Shown in pieces: positions 60,185 through 64,000 of a stretch of 64,000 nucleotides of DNA. The notes beneath the pieces were generated by a model. The model did no database searches, was not told where the DNA came from, and saw only the letters and a program-made list of their open reading frames with translations. Positions within the stretch are counted from its first letter, which is position 1, and the number at the start of each line of letters is the position of its first letter. This DNA is from Brochothrix thermosphacta DSM 20171 = FSL F6-1036 (GTDB taxonomy: Bacteria; Bacillota; Bacilli; Lactobacillales; Listeriaceae): positions 1,984,001 to 2,048,000 of the forward strand of contig NZ_CP145608.1 in the NCBI RefSeq assembly GCF_036884295.1. The letters are read 5' to 3'. Made by a program: the position numbers and the translations under genes.

Positions 60185-60208
60185 TATCACTTTACTACTC
60201 AAGTGATA
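60185..60208. promoter_or_regulatory. Inverted repeat between divergent dioxygenase and quinone reductase genes
   Basis: TATCACTT (60185-60192) and AAGTGATA (60201-60208), perfect 8-bp arms with an 8-bp centre. The TATC...GATA form is like MhqR/MarR-type operators. It can control both genes. Confidence 0.55.
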
Positions 60209-60281
60209 AAAAAGCAAGTAAATTTGTCTATTTTATAAAATTCCGTTAAACTGACAAAAACGAGTAGATTGGAGCTTTATT

Positions 60282-61250
60282 ATGAATGCATTAATTTTTG
60301 AAAAATTTGGTTCTGCTGACGTCTTAGAATACCGCACTAATTTACCCCAACCGTTGCTTAAATCTGATGAAATTTTATTAGAAATGAAAAGTATCGGCGT
60401 AAACTATGCAGATGTGTATCGACGCAAAGGAAACTATCATTTAGCTGGACAACCCCCTTTTATTCTAGGGTATGAAGGATCAGGAATCGTGGCTGCTATA
60501 GGAAAAGATGTCTCGCACATTACGATTGGAGATCGTATCGGCTTTGCTGATGTGCCTTATGCAAATGCAGAATACGTTGCTGTCCCTATTTCTAAAGCAA
60601 TTCCCTTACCTGAAGGCATTTCATTTGATACAGCTGCAAGCATGCTACTACAAGGATTAACTGCTCAATATTTAACAGAAGATAGCTATAGTATAAAGAA
60701 TAATGATACTGTGTTAGTTCATGCCGCAGCAGGCGGTGTTGGACAGAATTTAGTTCAAATTGCTAAAATGAAAGGCGCTACTGTTATTGGCTTAACTTCT
60801 TCCCTAGAAAAAGCAGCGATAGTTTCAAACATCGGTGCAGACGCTGTTTTCCTCTATAAGGATGAGTGGGTAGCTCAAACACTTGATTTCACTGCGAATA
60901 AAGGGGTTTCTGTTGTCTATGAATCTGTCGGAGCTACTTTAATGTCTAGTTTTGAGGCAACTCGTATTGCTGGAACTGTTGTTTTTTATGGCATGGCAGG
61001 TGGTGATCCAGAACCAATTGACCCTCGTATGTTAATGGATACATCCAAAACATTAACCGGTGGTGATTTGTGGAACGTGTTAACAACCCCAACGGCACGT
61101 CAAGAAAGAGCCAACCGTCTTTTCAATTGGTTACTAGAAGGACATATTAAAACACCTGAACCCACAGTCTTTGCATTAGAAAATGGAGCTGATGCACATC
61201 GCTTTTTAGAAAGTCGTCAAAGCACTGGTAAGTTATTACTTCATCCATAA
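60282..61250 (+). CDS. Quinone oxidoreductase (zinc-independent MDR)
   Basis: A 322-aa medium-chain reductase of the QOR class. It has NALIFEKFGSADVLEY, the substrate lid VGVNYADVYRRKG-like SIGVNYADVYRRKGNYHL, the QOR signature VLVHAAAGGVGQNLVQIAKMKGATVIG (NADPH Rossmann fold), and VYESVGATLMSSFEAT. No catalytic-zinc cysteine is present, as expected. It reduces quinones or enals with NADPH. Start ATG lies behind TTGGAG. It is divergent from the dioxygenase gene and probably shares its stress regulation. Confidence 0.9.
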   Translation: MNALIFEKFGSADVLEYRTNLPQPLLKSDEILLEMKSIGVNYADVYRRKGNYHLAGQPPFILGYEGSGIVAAIGKDVSHITIGDRIGFADVPYANAEYVAVPISKAIPLPEGISFDTAASMLLQGLTAQYLTEDSYSIKNNDTVLVHAAAGGVGQNLVQIAKMKGATVIGLTSSLEKAAIVSNIGADAVFLYKDEWVAQTLDFTANKGVSVVYESVGATLMSSFEATRIAGTVVFYGMAGGDPEPIDPRMLMDTSKTLTGGDLWNVLTTPTARQERANRLFNWLLEGHIKTPEPTVFALENGADAHRFLESRQSTGKLLLHP

Positions 61251-61260
61251 AGCATAAAAT

Positions 61261-61313
61261 AAAAAAAACGATTGTAAGAACACAACCTTGTGTTTCTCTC
61301 AATCGTTTTTTTA
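61261..61313. terminator. Bidirectional terminator after the quinone oxidoreductase gene
   Basis: AAAAAACGATTG ... CAATCGTTTTTT with an inner AACACAA / TTGTGTT stem; T-runs on both strands. Confidence 0.85.
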
Positions 61314-61337
61314 TAGTGCCGCTTTATCACAAGCTAC

Positions 61338-61817
61338 TTATCCAATCTTATTTAAATCAGCAGCATAGTTAAGTAATGCTTTACTGTATTTTTTTATATG
61401 TTCATCATTGGTTGATTTCACTAATATTTTCAGTAGCTCCTCAACAGCTTGTTTGCTGTCATTTAAATTATAAAGAGTCATGCTCTTAAATGTCTGAAAA
61501 ACTAAATTAGTTGGAAATTTTTCGATTGCTGTTTCAAAAGTCAGCAACGCTTTATCATATTTCCCGATCGAACGATAAGAACTTCCTAAACCAATTAACG
61601 CATCTTCTAATACATCCGCCTTCAAACCTAACATGATTGCTTTTTCATACAAAGGAATCGCTGCTACCTCATTACTTAGAAGGTCAAAACTCCAAGCACA
61701 TTGATAATTAATCACTGAATCAGTTGGAAATTTTTTCACTAATTCCACAAGCATTTCATTCGATTTTTCATTATTTTTATAACGTAAGTCCAGTGCCGCT
61801 TGTAATCTTTCTTTCAC
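61338..61817 (-). CDS. Tetratricopeptide-repeat protein
   Basis: A 159-aa helical protein made of TPR-like repeats, clearest at SVINYQCAWSFDLLSNEVAAIPLYEKAIMLG, DALIGLGSSYRSIGKYDKALLTFETAIEKFP and a final YNLNDSKQAVEELLKILVK. It lacks a signal peptide, so it is cytoplasmic and probably a protein-binding adaptor. The start is GTG 61817, 9 nt after AGGAG; the frame is open for 15 codons upstream without a site. The partner is unknown. Confidence 0.8.
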   Translation of the reverse strand: MKERLQAALDLRYKNNEKSNEMLVELVKKFPTDSVINYQCAWSFDLLSNEVAAIPLYEKAIMLGLKADVLEDALIGLGSSYRSIGKYDKALLTFETAIEKFPTNLVFQTFKSMTLYNLNDSKQAVEELLKILVKSTNDEHIKKYSKALLNYAADLNKIG

Positions 61818-61913
61818 TAAATTCAACTCCTTTTTTTGTTGTGAGACATTGACTCGTTGCAATTATATGATATCCAACATCCTAATTATATTAAAATTAA
61901 TAAATACCCACAA

Positions 61914-61954
61914 ATAAAAAAGCACGCTGACAAAAACGTCAACATGCTTGTTTC
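61914..61954 (-). terminator. Terminator of the DUF2871 gene
   Basis: AAGCACGCTGAC ... GTCAACATGCTT hairpin with two mismatches and A/T flanks. Confidence 0.7.
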
Positions 61955-61983
61955 CAATTTATTCGTGGCTAGATGACTCAGTA

Positions 61984-62385
61984 TTACTTTTTAATTTTCT
62001 CAAATAAAATAATAAATAAATACATGAGCCCCACTGTTAGCAAGATATGCCCTAAACCTGCCATACCAGCTAAAGCACTCCCTGTTGTTCCACCTAAAAC
62101 CGTAATACTGCCTTTAATCACAAACAAAGTGACTGTCACAATCAAACCAGCATTATAAAGATAATAAAACAACTTAAAATTCTTGCTGCTCATAATTTGA
62201 AAGTTTTTTTCCAATACTAAAACAATCAAAAACATAAACATTCCCAACATTAGTAAATGTGTATGGATAACGCTTAACTGCGTATCCCCAGTAAAATCAT
62301 TGTACTTCGTGAACTCACGATAATACACACCTGAAGCCAGGCCTAATAAACAATAAACGAATGACGTCATTAACAATTTTCTCAT
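61984..62385 (-). CDS. DUF2871-type membrane protein
   Basis: A 133-aa protein with four membrane segments. The first (LLMTSFVYCLLGLASGVYY), the short loop with QLSVIHTHLLMLGMFMFLIVLVLEKNF, and the glycine-rich third/fourth (GSALAGMAGLGHILLTVGLMYLFIILF) match the DUF2871 family. The HTHLLMLG histidines recall heme-ligand segments in cytochrome oxidase or NorB subunits. Function is unknown, and a heme or gas-sensing role is only a guess. RBS AAGGAGA is good. Confidence 0.72.
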   Translation of the reverse strand: MRKLLMTSFVYCLLGLASGVYYREFTKYNDFTGDTQLSVIHTHLLMLGMFMFLIVLVLEKNFQIMSSKNFKLFYYLYNAGLIVTVTLFVIKGSITVLGGTTGSALAGMAGLGHILLTVGLMYLFIILFEKIKK

Positions 62386-62498
62386 GGTTCTCTCCTTTTT
62401 AAAGCTTATTTGTAGATAAGTATGAAGAGTGTTACACCATTGATATTAGTCGTTATCACTTCGTTTTACAACCGCTCTTTCAATTTGTCCTAAAATGT

Positions 62499-63491
62499 TC
62501 ACAGTTTCACAAGGTACCGTCCAACTGCTTGCCCTTTTAATAAGGTTGGCAATACTGTTGGTAAATCTTCTAATGTAATTTCTTCATCAATCAACTGTTC
62601 CAAATTTTGTGGTTTTAAATCAGTCGCTAAACGTTGCCACAAAGCGCGTCGGTCTGTGCTTGGAAATTCAACTGAATCAATTCCCAATAGATTAATCCCC
62701 CGTAAAATGAAGGGGAAAACCATCGTTGGCACGGCAGTTCCTGCTGTTAATCCACTTGCTGCTACACTGCCACCATACTTGATTTGACTTAAAAGCGAGG
62801 CTAATACTTCTCCACCAACTGTATCAACTGCGCCCACCCATTTTTGTGTGCCTAAGGCTTTTATCTTCCCATCATAAACCGCTTCACGCGAAACGACTGA
62901 GCTTGCTCCAATTTTTTGAAGAAACGCTGTTTGTTGTGCTTTACCCGAACTAGCGACGACATTGTAACCTTTATCGGCTAGTAAAGCGACTGCCATACTT
63001 CCAACGCCGCCTGTTGCACCTGTAACCAGTACTTCTCCTTGTTCTGGTTTCAAACCATTAGCTTCTAAACGATCAATCGATAGTGCAGCCGTAAACCCAG
63101 CTGTGCCATAAATCATCGCTTCTTTCATGGTTAATCCTTTCGGTAACGGTATCACCCATTCAGCAGGTAAAGCTGCATATTCACTGTAACCACCGAAATG
63201 AGAAACACCAATTCCATAACCCAATGCGATGACTTCATCTCCTGCTTTAAACGCGGCATTTTTTGATGAGACGACTGTTCCAGCAATATCTACACCTGGA
63301 ATAAACGGATACTCTTTCACAATATTACCATTCGGAATCGTGGCTAAGGCATCTTTATAATTAATGCTTGAATAGGCCACCTTAACAAGCACATCTTCTA
63401 CTGGTAGGTCTGCAAAAGTAATTTCCTCAATACCTACTTTAAAAGAATCTGCTTGCTTATCAACGATAAGTGCTTTGAATTTTTCTGTCAT
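62499..63491 (-). CDS. acuI: Acrylyl-CoA reductase-type quinone oxidoreductase (YhdH family)
   Basis: A 330-aa MDR protein of the YhdH/AcuI group. It shows SSINYKDALATIPNGNIVKEYPFIPGVDIAGTV, EVIALGYGIGVSHFGGYSEYAALPAEWVIPLP, GTAGFTAALSIDRLEANGL and the NADPH fold VLVTGATGGVGSMAVALL. Family members reduce acrylyl-CoA or quinones with NADPH. It starts 2 nt after the GNAT stop and its SD (GGAGGC) lies inside the end of that gene, so the two are translationally coupled. Confidence 0.92.
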   Translation of the reverse strand: MTEKFKALIVDKQADSFKVGIEEITFADLPVEDVLVKVAYSSINYKDALATIPNGNIVKEYPFIPGVDIAGTVVSSKNAAFKAGDEVIALGYGIGVSHFGGYSEYAALPAEWVIPLPKGLTMKEAMIYGTAGFTAALSIDRLEANGLKPEQGEVLVTGATGGVGSMAVALLADKGYNVVASSGKAQQTAFLQKIGASSVVSREAVYDGKIKALGTQKWVGAVDTVGGEVLASLLSQIKYGGSVAASGLTAGTAVPTMVFPFILRGINLLGIDSVEFPSTDRRALWQRLATDLKPQNLEQLIDEEITLEDLPTVLPTLLKGQAVGRYLVKL

Positions 63492-63493
63492 GT

Positions 63494-64000
63494 TTAGCTG
63501 CCTCCTTCAATTTTATGTACCATCTTACGACTATAAACCATTTGCTCACCTTTTATACCCCTAATACGTTGCGTTGTATCTTTAAAACCGCACGCTTGAT
63601 ATAATTTGATTGCTGGATGGTTCAGACAATTAACCAGTAATATAATTTCAGTAATGTTCGGAAAGTGCTTTTCAAGGTAGAATGGCAATGCCATCAATGA
63701 CTGTTTGGCGTACCCTCTTCCCTGATAATTTGAATCGGTAGAAAAAGAACGCAAAAGAATAGCATTCGAATTTTCTGTATAAATTTGGACTGCGTCTCCA
63801 ACTGACAAACTAAAAAAAGTAACAAGCTGTTCATCACTGATTGTTAAGACAGAAAAACGTTGACTATCGTCCTTTGCCTTTTGCACACAAACGGTCGGCA
63901 ATTCAGTAAACCGCTGATGTTCTTCTAATAGTTGATAAGCTTCAATGTGTTTCTGATAACTAGGTGTATAGGCTTTCAACTGAATGATAAGCGTCCCCCC
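63494..64000 (-). CDS. GNAT acetyltransferase, possibly 5'-truncated by the window edge
   Basis: A GCN5-type acetyltransferase of at least 161 aa. The acetyl-CoA motif is LRSFSTDSNYQGRGYAKQSLMALPFYLE, and the C-terminal motif B reads ILLVNCLNHPAIKLYQACGFKDTTQR. A TTG at 63979 (MKAYTPSYQKH) gives 161 aa, but the frame is still open to base 64000, so an upstream start beyond the window is possible. It is coupled to the MDR reductase gene. The substrate is unknown. Confidence 0.82.
   Translation of the reverse strand, partial: GGTLIIQLKAYTPSYQKHIEAYQLLEEHQRFTELPTVCVQKAKDDSQRFSVLTISDEQLVTFFSLSVGDAVQIYTENSNAILLRSFSTDSNYQGRGYAKQSLMALPFYLEKHFPNITEIILLVNCLNHPAIKLYQACGFKDTTQRIRGIKGEQMVYSRKMVHKIEGGS

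Overview
The window is AT-rich, gene-dense DNA from a low-GC Gram-positive bacterium. Gene content and order suggest the family Listeriaceae. The run addA-addB-small IDEAL-type ORF-comK and the run hmoB / ecsB-ecsA / hit-yhaH-like / DUF3267 / prsA / yhaM-yhaN-yhaO / yheA / class A PBP are the orders I recall around lmo2267-2270 and lmo2213-2229 of Listeria, here placed side by side. Differences from Listeria (a PrsA without a lipobox cysteine, unusual intergenic repeats, extra quinone-type detoxification genes) make a sister genus such as Brochothrix my best guess. This is inference from synteny and protein character; no search was run.

Layout. 1-130: the start of a Zur-box-controlled gene that leaves the window. 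168-7739: addAB recombination nuclease and an IDEAL-type small protein. 7921-11019: comK, nitroreductase, lipoate ligase, heme monooxygenase. 11119-23553: Ecs ABC transporter, HIT protein, PrsA foldase, YhaM exoribonuclease, YhaN/YhaO DNA-repair-type pair, YheA, class A PBP. 23710-26688: a protein resembling the low-molecular-weight phosphatase fold without its cysteine, a CBS-domain membrane protein behind an elaborate 5' leader, and a pseudouridine synthase-like protein with altered catalytic motifs. 26787-27508: seven 102-bp tandem repeats. 27536-34575: aldo/keto reductase, DUF47-Pit phosphate transport, TrmL and QueG, tRNA-Gly, MntH, an XRE regulator. 34686-41449: M16C peptidase, HAD phosphatase, a Crp/Fnr gene broken by a stop codon, an amino acid ABC transporter. 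41787-45289: NDH-2, aldehyde dehydrogenase, GNAT. 45415-53697: frameshifted aldo/keto reductase with MFS exporter, FMN reductase, secreted proteins of unknown function, an ABC-2 exporter with a small membrane protein, and an acyltransferase with a zinc-ribbon membrane partner. 53767-54213: two families of short tandem repeats, one carrying DnaA-box-like motifs. 54460-64000: a 27-codon ORF, MFS exporter, and a quinone/electrophile-type detoxification region (two ring-cleaving dioxygenase-like proteins, luciferase-like monooxygenase, FMN reductase, MarR, two quinone-reductase-type MDR enzymes).

How the parts fit. Many genes deal with redox or envelope stress: NAD(P)H flavin reductases, MDR reductases, extradiol/glyoxalase proteins, a MarR regulator and several palindromic operators. 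Envelope and secretion quality control (Ecs, PrsA, PBP), DNA repair (AddAB, YhaON with a LexA-like site) and metal or phosphate transport (Zur box, MntH, Pit, CBS-domain protein) make up the rest. The least explained signals are the leader of the CBS-domain gene, where a hairpin lies between a strong Shine-Dalgarno and a TTG start, and the two tandem-repeat tracts. No CRISPR array, rRNA, insertion sequence or prophage was seen.
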